Source of the DNA: a bacterium | GTDB taxonomy: Bacteria; Actinomycetota; Acidimicrobiia; Spongiisociales; Spongiisociaceae | Direction of reading: 5' to 3' | NCBI GenBank assembly: GCA_028820935.1 | Contig: JAPPHZ010000029.1 | Coordinates: 1 to 64,000, forward strand | DNA length: 64,000 nt | Shown: positions 52,862-61,162 of the stretch, one piece after another | How positions within the stretch are numbered: the stretch's first letter is position 1 | Layout of the letters: the number at the start of each line of letters is the position of its first letter | Notes under the pieces: generated by a model | What the model saw: only the letters and a program-made list of their open reading frames with translations | The model's database searches: none | What the model was told of the DNA's origin: nothing | Program-made: the position numbers and the translations under genes

Positions 52862-53541
52862 GCGAGGACATGGTCGGGCTGCGGAGCGCCGTAGCCTCGA
52901 CCGCCCGCATGCTGGCTTCCTCCGGGCTGGCCGAGGCCTTCGGGCACGTCTCCGCCCGGACGCCCACCGGGTTCCTGATCACGAGCACCAGCCCGCTGTT
53001 CGAGGCCACGGCTGATGATGTGATCCGGGTCGAGTCCGGCGTACCTGTCGGGGGGCCGACCCACGCTGCTCCGCTGGAGATGCCGATGCACGCTGCCATC
53101 TACGAAGCCCGGTCCGATGTGGGCGCTGTCTGCCGCGGCCATCCGCCCCACGTTGTGACCTGGGGGGTGTCCGCCGAGCCGCTGCCCCTCCTGCACGGGC
53201 TGGGCGGCATGGCGGGCCGGACCGTTCGAACGCACCCGGAAATCGAGTTGGTCAAGACGGCTGAGTCGGGCAAGTCGGTAGCCCGGACGCTGGGGGATGA
53301 TTCTTGTGTCCTCCTGGCCGCCAACGGGTGCCTGGCGGTGGGCGCCGATCTTCTGGAAGCGGCCACCCGTCTGTGGTACCTGGAGGACCGGGCGCGAGTG
53401 GCTGTTCAGGCACGCGGCGCCGGCTTGACCCCGATCACGGTTCGCGAATACACCTGGGCCCGGCGCCTGTCCGACTCCGCACCGGAACTCGTTCGAGCCC
53501 GGGAGTGGATGCGCCGGTCCTTCGCGCCCGACCAGGGGTAA
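52858..53541 (+). CDS. Class II aldolase/adducin-family protein
   Basis: A 227-residue protein of the L-fuculose-phosphate aldolase fold. AFGHVSARTP near 25 and PLEMPMHAAIYEARSDVGAV near 75 are typical. Two metal histidines appear in CRGHPPHVV (near 97), but the third, usually in an NHG motif, is replaced in LLAANGCLAVGA. It may therefore catalyse something other than aldol cleavage, such as decarboxylation or dehydration. It starts in an ATGA overlap and is followed 13 bp later by the aminotransferase. Confidence 0.87.
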   Translation: MSEDMVGLRSAVASTARMLASSGLAEAFGHVSARTPTGFLITSTSPLFEATADDVIRVESGVPVGGPTHAAPLEMPMHAAIYEARSDVGAVCRGHPPHVVTWGVSAEPLPLLHGLGGMAGRTVRTHPEIELVKTAESGKSVARTLGDDSCVLLAANGCLAVGADLLEAATRLWYLEDRARVAVQARGAGLTPITVREYTWARRLSDSAPELVRAREWMRRSFAPDQG

Positions 53542-53554
53542 GGAGCAACCCATC

Positions 53555-54820
53555 GTGAGCGATCCCACCGGCAAGCGACTCGACCACCGCCCGGAGATGT
53601 CTGCCCGCGAGGCCGACGCCTACCGGAACGACTTCGTCCGCCACCTCTGCCAGACCGTTCCGGGCATCAAGGAAAGCGTGATCGTGGACGCGGCCGGCTG
53701 CTCGCTCAAGACCGCCGAGGGCCGCGTGCTGCTCGACATGATCTCGGGCATCGCGGTCTCCAACCTCGGTCATTGCCATCCGGCGGTGGTGAAGGCGGTC
53801 CAGGATCAGGTAGCCCGGTTCGCCCACGTTGACGTGTACGGCCGGTTCACCCTTCCCCCGCAGGTGGAGATCGCCCGGCGGCTGGCCTCGGTCACGCCCG
53901 GCGATCTGGATGTGGCCTTCCTTACGAGTACCGGCACGGAGGCGACGGAGGGCGCGCTGAAGCTGGCCCGCAAGTACACGGGCCGTCCGGGGTTCGTCGC
54001 GTTCCAGCGTTCCTTCCATGGGCGGACGTTCGGCTCCCTCTCCGTGACCTGGCGGGAGGAGTGGCGCAAGCCCTTCGAGCCCCTCCTGGAACCGGTGCGC
54101 TTCGCTCCCTTCGACGACCTCGAGGCGGCTGACCGGGTTATAGACGACGCCATCGCCGCGGTCATCGTCGAGCCCATCCAGGGCGAGGGCGGCGTTCGCA
54201 TCCCTTCGGATGCGTTCCTTCCGGGGCTCCGGGAGCTCTGTACCGAACGGGGTGCGCTGCTGATCTGCGACGAGGTCCAGGGCGGTATGGGGCGCTCCGG
54301 CAAGTGGTTCTCATGCCAGCACTGGGGGGTGACACCCGACGTGATCACGGTGGCCAAGGCATTCGGGGGCGGCCTACCCCTGGGCGCGTTCATCTCGACC
54401 GCCGAGATCTTCTCCACCTTCCTCGACCCGCCCCTGTCCCACCTGACCACCTTCGGCGGCAACCCGGTCTCCTGCGCCTCCGCCGTGGCAGCCTTCGACG
54501 TGATCCGGGGCCAGGGCCTGGTGGAGAGAGCCGCGGAGATGGGCGAATACCTCCGGAGCGGTCTCCGTTCGGTCCGCCGGTCCCATTCCGACACGCTGGC
54601 GGACATCCGGGGCATGGGCCTCTGGTGTGCCTTCGACGTCCAGCCTGCCCACCTGGCTCAGCCCCTGGTCGAGGAGATGGCCCGCCGCGGGGTAGTGGTC
54701 GGATCGATGCTCAACTCGGCGGGAACGGTTCGGGTGGCCCCACCGCTGGTGGTCGAGCAGGAACACATCGACCGGTTCCTCGGGATCCTGGAAAGCTCCC
54801 TGAACGCCCTGGAGGGCTGA
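53555..54820 (+). CDS. Class III (omega/GABA-type) aminotransferase
   Basis: A 421-residue PLP enzyme starting at GTG 53555 with TAAGGAG upstream. GHCHPAVVKAV near 71, SFHGRTFGSLSVTW near 152, EPIQGEGGVRIP near 208, ICDEVQGGMGRSGKW near 236 and the PLP lysine in TVAKAFGGGLPLGA (near 268) define the family. Such enzymes move amino groups between omega-amino acids (GABA, beta-alanine) and keto acids. This fits a product of cyclic amide cleavage. The stop shares one base with the next start (TGATG). Confidence 0.93.
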   Translation: MSDPTGKRLDHRPEMSAREADAYRNDFVRHLCQTVPGIKESVIVDAAGCSLKTAEGRVLLDMISGIAVSNLGHCHPAVVKAVQDQVARFAHVDVYGRFTLPPQVEIARRLASVTPGDLDVAFLTSTGTEATEGALKLARKYTGRPGFVAFQRSFHGRTFGSLSVTWREEWRKPFEPLLEPVRFAPFDDLEAADRVIDDAIAAVIVEPIQGEGGVRIPSDAFLPGLRELCTERGALLICDEVQGGMGRSGKWFSCQHWGVTPDVITVAKAFGGGLPLGAFISTAEIFSTFLDPPLSHLTTFGGNPVSCASAVAAFDVIRGQGLVERAAEMGEYLRSGLRSVRRSHSDTLADIRGMGLWCAFDVQPAHLAQPLVEEMARRGVVVGSMLNSAGTVRVAPPLVVEQEHIDRFLGILESSLNALEG

Positions 54821-56214
54821 TGCCGCCTTCCGTTCCTCCCGGCGAGCAGTTGATCGTCCGGGGTGCCTGGGTGCTGACCATGGGACCCGGTGGCGCCCTC
54901 GAGGATGGGGCCGTCCATATACAGGATGGCGCGATCACCTCGGTGGGTCCCTACCGGGAGCTGAGAAGGCGGCATCCGGAGGCGACGGTGGTGGGCGACG
55001 AGCACAGCATCGTGATTCCGGGTCTGATCAACGCCCACACCCACCTCTCCGAGGCGCTTATTCCCGGTATGGGCTCCGAGCTGACCCTCTACGAATGGGG
55101 AGAACGCCTGGTCACGCCCGTCTCGAGGAACCTGACCGCGGAGATGGCGCGGGAAGGGACCATCCTGAAGGCCGCCGAGATGATCCGTTCCGGGATCACC
55201 TTCGTCAACGACATGTTCGTCCACTCCAATCCCGGCACCCGGGCTTCGCTGGGCGTGGTCGAGGGCCTCGCGGAGGTCGGTCTTCGCGGAGCGGTCAGCT
55301 TCGGCGCCGAGGACGCGCTGGGAGACACCTCCTCGGCTCCCCCGATGACGGTGGAGGAGGTCCTCGAGGAGCACCACGATCTGGCGGATGCCGCTCTGGA
55401 GTCCGGCCTGTTGGGCTTCCGCTACGGGATCGGAACCCTGCTCGGGCAGTCCGACGAGCTGCTCGAAGCCGGAGCGGCGGCCTGCCACGAGAACGGCTGG
55501 GGGGTTCACACCCATCTCTCCGAGGTACGGGAGGAGGTTGTCCACGCCTCCTTGCGGTGGGGGCGGCGCCCGGTGTCCCAAGCCGGTCATCTGGGCTTCC
55601 TGGACGTGCCGCTCCTGGCCGCCCACGCCATCTGGGTGACCCAGGAGGACATCGACATCCTGGCGGGGGCGAGGGCGGGGATAGCCCACAACCCGGTGGC
55701 CAACATGATCCTTGGTTCGGGCGTGTGCCCGCTGGCGCGGCTACGAGCCGCGGGCCTCGAGGTGGGGATCGGAACCGACGGGGCGGCTTCCAACGATTCC
55801 CAGAACATGCTCGAAGCCGTGAAGATGGCCGCCCTCCTCCAGAAGGTTCACGAACTGGATCCCGTAGTGATCTCCGCCGAGACGGTGCTGGAGATGGCCA
55901 CCATCGGTGGCGCCAGGGTGCTGGGCGTCGACAGCCGGGTGGGCAGCCTGGAAGCCGGGAAGCGGGCCGACCTGGTACTGCTCCGGGGAACGGTCGAGCT
56001 GGCCGCCGTCCACGACCCCTACCAGCAGGTCGTCTACTGCGCCGGTCCGGGCTCCGTCAGCGACGTCTGGGTCGATGGCCGCCGGCTTCTCGCGGAACGA
56101 TCCCTGACCACCGTAGACGAGCCCGCCCAGATCGCTCGCGGGCGGGCCCTGGCCCGCGCGGTTGCTCGTAAGGCGGGGCTGAGTGGGGTTCACTCGTTCC
56201 TACGAGGGTCCTGA
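54820..56214 (+). CDS. SsnA/TRZ-ATZ-type amidohydrolase (heterocycle deaminase family)
   Basis: A 464-residue metal-dependent hydrolase; the frame extends upstream but ATG 54820 in the TGATG overlap is the natural start. All ligands are present: HTHLSE (near 73), VHTHLSEVREE (near 230), AAHAIWV (near 268) and GTDGAASND (near 317). This group deaminates or dehalogenates N-heterocycles (cytosine, guanine, methylthioadenosine, triazines). It is the third amidohydrolase type in this operon and the only one with a fully canonical site of its subfamily. Confidence 0.92.
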   Translation: MPPSVPPGEQLIVRGAWVLTMGPGGALEDGAVHIQDGAITSVGPYRELRRRHPEATVVGDEHSIVIPGLINAHTHLSEALIPGMGSELTLYEWGERLVTPVSRNLTAEMAREGTILKAAEMIRSGITFVNDMFVHSNPGTRASLGVVEGLAEVGLRGAVSFGAEDALGDTSSAPPMTVEEVLEEHHDLADAALESGLLGFRYGIGTLLGQSDELLEAGAAACHENGWGVHTHLSEVREEVVHASLRWGRRPVSQAGHLGFLDVPLLAAHAIWVTQEDIDILAGARAGIAHNPVANMILGSGVCPLARLRAAGLEVGIGTDGAASNDSQNMLEAVKMAALLQKVHELDPVVISAETVLEMATIGGARVLGVDSRVGSLEAGKRADLVLLRGTVELAAVHDPYQQVVYCAGPGSVSDVWVDGRRLLAERSLTTVDEPAQIARGRALARAVARKAGLSGVHSFLRGS

Positions 56215-56217
56215 GAA

Positions 56218-57792
56218 GTGACCCGGGTGGCGGTGATCGGTGGGGGCCACAACGGCCTGGTCTGCGCGTGTTTTCTTGCCAACGCGGGTCTCGACGTCAC
56301 CGTTTTCGAGGCCAACGCGACGGTGGGCGGGTGCATATGGACCGAGCAGCTTCCGTCCGGCTACCGCCTGGAGCGGGGTGCCATCGACCACGGCATGATC
56401 CTCGGTATCGCCGATGAACTCGGCCTGGGACGGTTCGGCCTGGAGTACGCCTTCCGGGATGTGTCGGTCGGCGCCGGCTTCGGCGACGGTACCCGGCTGT
56501 TTTTCCACAGGGATCTGGCACCGACCCTGGCAGGCTTCGGCGGCCTCGACCCCGCAGACATCGAGGGCTACCGGCGGCTGGCGGAGCTGGGAACCGGTCT
56601 GCTGGGAATGATGGATGCCTTCGTCACCCCGCCGTCGCTCTCCCAGATCGCCGAGCTGGGGTCCGTTGCCGGATTCGACCCGCTCCGGACGGTTCTGGCC
56701 TCGGCGGAGAAGTTGGTCGCCGCCCATGTCGCCGATCCGCACCTGGCCGCTGCGCTAACGATGTACGGGGCGTTCAGCCAGGTCCCTCCATGGCTGCCCG
56801 GTAGCGGCCTGTTCGGCCTGCTGCTGGCCGGTTCGCACGGCCACGGGGCAGGGCGCCCGATCGGCGGCTCCGTCCAGCTCGTCAACGCCCTGGTCCGCGC
56901 CCTTGAGTCCGCCGGTGGGAAGGTCCGGACATCCGCGGTGGTCGCTTCGATCGATCGGTCGGGCGCCGAGTCGAGGATCACCACCGCCCAGGGCGACACC
57001 GCCATCTTCGACCGGGTCGTCTCGGCGCTCGACGTGGCGCGCACAGCCCGGCTCTTGGCCGAACCCGTGCCCGAGCTCGACGAGGCGGCCCGGATGGTGA
57101 CCAGCGGATCGCTCAATGTGGCGGAGTTCAAAGTGGACCTGGCGCTGTCCGGCGGGGCCGAGCCCGGCCAATTCGGCCACCCCGAGGCGATCTGGCTGCT
57201 GCAGCAGACCCCCGCCTCGATGGCGCGGTCCTTTGGCGAGATAGCCGCCGGCACGTTTCCGTCGGAACCGGCCATGCTCTGGGCCTCTCCCTCGGCCATG
57301 GACCCGTCGGCCGCGCCCGCGGGAGGTGGCGTCGCCTGGCTGTCGACCTTCGTGCCGGCCCGCCTCCGGCATGGGGAATGGACCGGCGCGGAGGTGTCGA
57401 GGCAGGCGGAGCGGGTGATCGACGGTTACCAGGCCATCACAGGCGTATCAGTCAGGGACCGGATCGTCGACCAGCGGATCACCGGCCCTCTGGACTGGGA
57501 GAAACGCACCGGCGCCAGGTTCGGCAATCCCAACCACATCGACATGACCATCGACCAGATGTTCTCGCTCCGGCCCGGCGCCGGCCGCGGCTACCGGACC
57601 GCCATCCCCTGGCTCTACCTGACAGGGGCCGGCACCTTCCCCGGCGGAGGCTTGTCCGGTGTGCCGGGCAAGAACGCCGCGCTGACCGTACTCGACGACC
57701 TGGGCCGTAGCCGGTCACGGCAGGCTGGGCCGTCCACCATCTCGGCGCTGGTCCGAGGTTGGCGCTTGTACCGGTCGCTGAGGAAGCGATGA
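56218..57792 (+). CDS. Phytoene desaturase-like FAD-dependent oxidoreductase
   Basis: A 524-residue flavoprotein from GTG 56218. The N-terminal dinucleotide motif AVIGGGHNGLVCACFLANAG and downstream ATVGGCIWTEQ fit the phytoene dehydrogenase/amine-oxidase-like group; the C-terminal FAD contact is GAGTFPGGGLSGVPGKNAA (near 478). No other carotenoid gene is near, so it more likely oxidises a product of the operon. Its stop overlaps the methyltransferase start. Confidence 0.88.
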   Translation: MTRVAVIGGGHNGLVCACFLANAGLDVTVFEANATVGGCIWTEQLPSGYRLERGAIDHGMILGIADELGLGRFGLEYAFRDVSVGAGFGDGTRLFFHRDLAPTLAGFGGLDPADIEGYRRLAELGTGLLGMMDAFVTPPSLSQIAELGSVAGFDPLRTVLASAEKLVAAHVADPHLAAALTMYGAFSQVPPWLPGSGLFGLLLAGSHGHGAGRPIGGSVQLVNALVRALESAGGKVRTSAVVASIDRSGAESRITTAQGDTAIFDRVVSALDVARTARLLAEPVPELDEAARMVTSGSLNVAEFKVDLALSGGAEPGQFGHPEAIWLLQQTPASMARSFGEIAAGTFPSEPAMLWASPSAMDPSAAPAGGGVAWLSTFVPARLRHGEWTGAEVSRQAERVIDGYQAITGVSVRDRIVDQRITGPLDWEKRTGARFGNPNHIDMTIDQMFSLRPGAGRGYRTAIPWLYLTGAGTFPGGGLSGVPGKNAALTVLDDLGRSRSRQAGPSTISALVRGWRLYRSLRKR

Positions 57793-58760
57793 TCGTCAAC
57801 GACTGGCAGCTCATCGAGCTGCTGACCGGATACCAGCCTGCCGCGGCGATCACGACCGCCCACCGGCTGGGCGTGTTCTCCGCCCTCGGGAGCGCTCCTC
57901 GGTCGGCCGGTGAGCTCGCGGCGGAGTTGGCGGCGGATCCTTCCAACCTGGCGGCCCTGCTGGAGGCGCTGGTCGGGATCGGCCTGCTCAAGGGGGACGG
58001 CACCCGGTATACGGCCACTCCCTACTCAGTCGAGCGTCTGGGTCCGGGCGGAGAGATGGGCCTGGTCGTGGCCAAGGAGGCGGTGTTCGCCGGAGCCTGG
58101 TCTCGTCTCGACGAGGTAGTGACGGGAGGGCGCCCGGTGGTGGAGCCTTGGCGATCCCAGTTGGACGGGAATCCCGAGCAGGCCCGAGCCTTCCTGGACG
58201 CGCTCGATGTTCTCGCCAGGATCGGTGGACCTCCGCTGCACCAGCTTGCCGAACTCGCCCCTGGGAAGCGGGTCCTCGACGTGGGTGGTGGGCTCGGAAC
58301 CTACGCCCGCCGCCTGTCCGAAGCGGGCTCTCATGTCACGCTGGTCGACTACCCCCTCGTCGCCCGCTGGGCGGGCGAGGAGTTGGAGGGCACGGGAGTG
58401 GAGGTGGTCGGGGTGGACCTCTTCGAGCACCCTTCCTGCGGGGTCCCACCCGGATCGATGGACGCCGCCCTGGTGTCCCATCTGATCCATGACCTCACCG
58501 AGGAGCGGGCGGTGCAACTGCTGCGGAGGGTGCGGTCGGCGATCGCGACGGGAGGCCACGTAGTGGTCAACGACTTCGCCGGCGACAGCGGTCCGGGAGC
58601 GTTCGGCCCCCTCTTCGATGTCATGATGAGGGTCGAAACCGGCGGAGCGGCCCATTCGAGAGCAACCCTGGAATCCATGCTGGCCCGGGCCGGGTTCGAG
58701 GGAATCAGGCGGTTACCGTACGACGATCCCCTCACGGTCTACACAGGCGTCAGGCCATGA
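57789..58760 (+). CDS. SAM-dependent O-methyltransferase (COMT-like)
   Basis: A 323-residue methyltransferase. ATG 57789 overlaps the previous TGA. The N-terminal winged-helix dimerisation domain (ITTAHRLGVFSAL; PSNLAALLEALVGIGLL) is followed by the Rossmann domain with the SAM motif RVLDVGGGLGTYA (near 168), VSHLIHDLTEERAV (near 235) and GHVVVNDF. It resembles actinobacterial natural-product methyltransferases (TcmN/hydroxyneurosporene type). It is the last gene of the cluster and, with the desaturase-like gene, is unexpected in a purely catabolic operon. Confidence 0.9.
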   Translation: MIVNDWQLIELLTGYQPAAAITTAHRLGVFSALGSAPRSAGELAAELAADPSNLAALLEALVGIGLLKGDGTRYTATPYSVERLGPGGEMGLVVAKEAVFAGAWSRLDEVVTGGRPVVEPWRSQLDGNPEQARAFLDALDVLARIGGPPLHQLAELAPGKRVLDVGGGLGTYARRLSEAGSHVTLVDYPLVARWAGEELEGTGVEVVGVDLFEHPSCGVPPGSMDAALVSHLIHDLTEERAVQLLRRVRSAIATGGHVVVNDFAGDSGPGAFGPLFDVMMRVETGGAAHSRATLESMLARAGFEGIRRLPYDDPLTVYTGVRP

Positions 58761-58920
58761 GATCCCTCCACCAGCGAGGCCTGCGCGCCTTACTGGCGAC
58801 CTGGGGGTCCATTTCGTGCAAAAGGCCCGCCGGTCCGCCAGGGGACAACAAGACCTGATCGCCTCAGGGGTTGGCTGGTTTGTGGGGGTGCGGGAGGTCG
58901 GGTGAGGGTTCGATTTGGCG

Positions 58921-59304
58921 TCAGGATCTTTTGGAGTCAGTCCCTTCCCGGTAGGCGGGGCTGTTGATCACGAGGTAGGTGAAGTTCCCGGCGCATTCGT
59001 ACGGGACTCCTCTAGGGATGAGGATGAAATCACCGGGACCGAATCCGCGAGGCGGTTCGTCGCCGACTTGGGCAACTCCGTCGCCCTCCACGATGAACAT
59101 GGCACGATCGGTCTCTTCGTTGGAGGACCGGCGGAGGCGCCCCCAGATCCTGACATGTGTGATGCTCAGCGAAGGCGTCTCGTCCGGCATCGCGAAGGCA
59201 GGGTCGCGTGCTCGGGATCCGATCACCTTCTTCATCACAATGGTGTCCCGGTCCGGCCCGATCTGGGTGATCGCTGGGACCTCGGCGAGACTTATCACCG
59301 GCAT
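58921..59304 (-). CDS. Cupin-fold protein without metal ligands, paralogue 1
   Basis: A 127-residue single-domain cupin. ATG 59304 is preferred (GAGGGAAG upstream, and the paralogue starts with the same MPVIxL). The cupin core reads RAMFIVEGDGVAQVGD and FGPGDFILIPRGVPYEC. The usual HxH(x)nE and final His are replaced (EETDRA; PYEC), so a metal-free, ligand-binding or regulatory role is inferred. It is a tandem duplicate of the gene at 59463. Confidence 0.85.
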   Translation of the reverse strand: MPVISLAEVPAITQIGPDRDTIVMKKVIGSRARDPAFAMPDETPSLSITHVRIWGRLRRSSNEETDRAMFIVEGDGVAQVGDEPPRGFGPGDFILIPRGVPYECAGNFTYLVINSPAYREGTDSKRS

Positions 59305-59462
59305 GGGTGCTTCCCTCAAACTCGAGTCCGTTCTCGGAGAATCGTACATCCAGACCCTCTTCCACGTAGCAAGGGCGCCTTGGAATCAAGGGATCAGAGC
59401 CCCCTCGGAGGGTCGGGGCCGTTAACCGGCAGATTCACGAGTTGTGGTCTCGCGAAAGACTC

Positions 59463-59876
59463 CTAAGTCGTCCTCACCGGCGCGCCGTCGTATGCAGGGT
59501 CTCTGAGGTCGGATCCCTCCCGGTAGGCGGGACTGTTGATCACCAGGTAGGTGAGGTTCCCCTTGAACTCGTAGGGAACCCCTCTGGGTATGAGGATGAA
59601 ATCGCCCGGCCCGAATCGCTGTGGTGGGTCGTCGCCGACCCGGGCGATGCCTTCCCCGTCCACGATGAACATGGCGCGGTCTGTCTCATCGCAGGTGATC
59701 TGTTGCAGCCTGCCCCAGATCTTGATGTGGGTAATGCTGAGCGAAGGCGTCTCGTCGGGCATGGCGAACGCGGGATCGCGCTCCTTCGATCCGATCGCCT
59801 TCTTCATGACAAGTGTGTCCCGGTCGGGTCCTATCTCGGCGATCTCCGGCACGTCTTCGAGTCTTATGACGGGCAT
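59463..59876 (-). CDS. Cupin-fold protein without metal ligands, paralogue 2
   Basis: A 137-residue cupin, strongly similar to its neighbour (GPDRDTxVMKK, DPAFAMPDETPSLSITH, RAMFIVxG, LVINSPAYREG shared). GGGGAGGA lies close before ATG 59876. The metal His are missing here too (TCDETDRA; PYEF). It is the first of the two minus-strand cupin genes and divergent from the solute-binding gene at 60112. Confidence 0.87.
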   Translation of the reverse strand: MPVIRLEDVPEIAEIGPDRDTLVMKKAIGSKERDPAFAMPDETPSLSITHIKIWGRLQQITCDETDRAMFIVDGEGIARVGDDPPQRFGPGDFILIPRGVPYEFKGNLTYLVINSPAYREGSDLRDPAYDGAPVRTT

Positions 59877-60111
59877 TGGTCCTCCCCTGCGGTCAGGAAA
59901 CTTATGAGAGAACCGTACAACCCGGATCGGCTGACCAGGGTTGGTCGTCCAGAGAGTCAATAGCCAGAAACCGACCCGTGCCGGCAGGTAGTGGCTTGTT
60001 ACCCCGAAGGTCATGCATCCGCTCCATTTGGATCTCGACGAGCCAAGACCCGGTCGGGCTCCATCACTCGGCGAGTGGTAGCCTGGAAGGGCCGACCAGA
60101 TGAGGACAGCC

Positions 60112-60873
60112 ATGTATGTCGAGGGTGGATCGACTCTGGACGAGATACTGGATCGGGGCTCCCTCCGGATGCCGATCGAGTTCCTTGGTCACCCCGACAC
60201 GGGCGATCCGCCCGAGATGTATCGCAACCCCGAGACCGGTGAGTCCGAAGGTGTAGCCCCCCGGGTGGGAGCGATGATCGCGGAGGATCTTGGTGTGGAC
60301 CTGGAGATCATCGAGACTCCGTGGCCGGACCAGATTCCCGCCCTGCTGGACGGGGTGGTGGACCTGCTGCCCAAACACACCCTTCTCCCTCAAAGGGCGC
60401 TGCAGCTGGAGTTCGTGGCAGGCCGTCTGATGCAAATACGGATTACGTGCCAGGTACCGGCCGAGCGGGCCGCCAACGGGATCGGGTCGCTTTATCAGGA
60501 TGAGGATGAGCTGAGAATCGGCGTATGGCACGGTTCCAGTAACAGGGACGTGGCGGAGCGCTTCTTCCCCGCTGCGACCATCGTCGAAGCGTCGGAGCCG
60601 ACCCGGTTGCTGCTGGACAGAAGGGTGGATGTCATAGTCGGTGACGCGGTTACCCGGCGCTACCTGGAGCTCAACCCGGAGGTGGCGTTGTTGCGGGAGC
60701 CGGACGGCAAGCTGGTGATCCTGTCGACCGAGTACAACAAGGTGTCCATCCGCCCAGGAGATCCGAGGTTCCTGAACTGGTTGAACAGCTGGTACGACTA
60801 CCGGGACGCGCAGGGCGACATCCAGGAACTGTGCGAAACCTGGTGGGAGAGCTTCATGGCGGACCGCGAGTAG
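60112..60873 (+). CDS. Family-3 solute-binding-like protein lacking a signal peptide
   Basis: A 253-residue protein with the full fold of family-3 (amino-acid-type) solute-binding proteins: TGESEGVAPRVGAMIAEDLGVDLEII near 45-65, WPDQIPALLDGVVDLLP near 70-86, GVWHGSSNRDVAERFFP near 140 and DVIVGDAVTRRYLE near 180. ATG 60112 (GAGGA 5 nt upstream) or 60100 both give a hydrophilic N-terminus, so no export signal is visible. Either it is cytoplasmic, acting as an enzyme or sensor, or an upstream signal-coding part has been lost. Confidence 0.82.
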   Translation: MYVEGGSTLDEILDRGSLRMPIEFLGHPDTGDPPEMYRNPETGESEGVAPRVGAMIAEDLGVDLEIIETPWPDQIPALLDGVVDLLPKHTLLPQRALQLEFVAGRLMQIRITCQVPAERAANGIGSLYQDEDELRIGVWHGSSNRDVAERFFPAATIVEASEPTRLLLDRRVDVIVGDAVTRRYLELNPEVALLREPDGKLVILSTEYNKVSIRPGDPRFLNWLNSWYDYRDAQGDIQELCETWWESFMADRE

Positions 60874-61162
60874 CCAGCGGTTCCTCCCAATGCAGAGGCA
60901 GCTGACCAATACCGGGCGGCTTAGGACTCCGGGAGCGGGCCCTGTTTCCTACCTCATCAGGGTCGCGGTGGGTGTCTCCAAGTACGCTCCTAAACCGGCC
61001 AAGCGAAGCGTGTCCTCAGCGAGCTACTACGCGGAGTCAGGGAGGCGAATGGGAGTCATCACGGTCAAGGGTGCTAGTTGAGAAGGCGGCCGACACAACG
61101 GCTCAGTCAGGCGACCACGATCCCTCTGGGTAGGTCGTGGAGGATCCTCGGACCCGGTCGCG

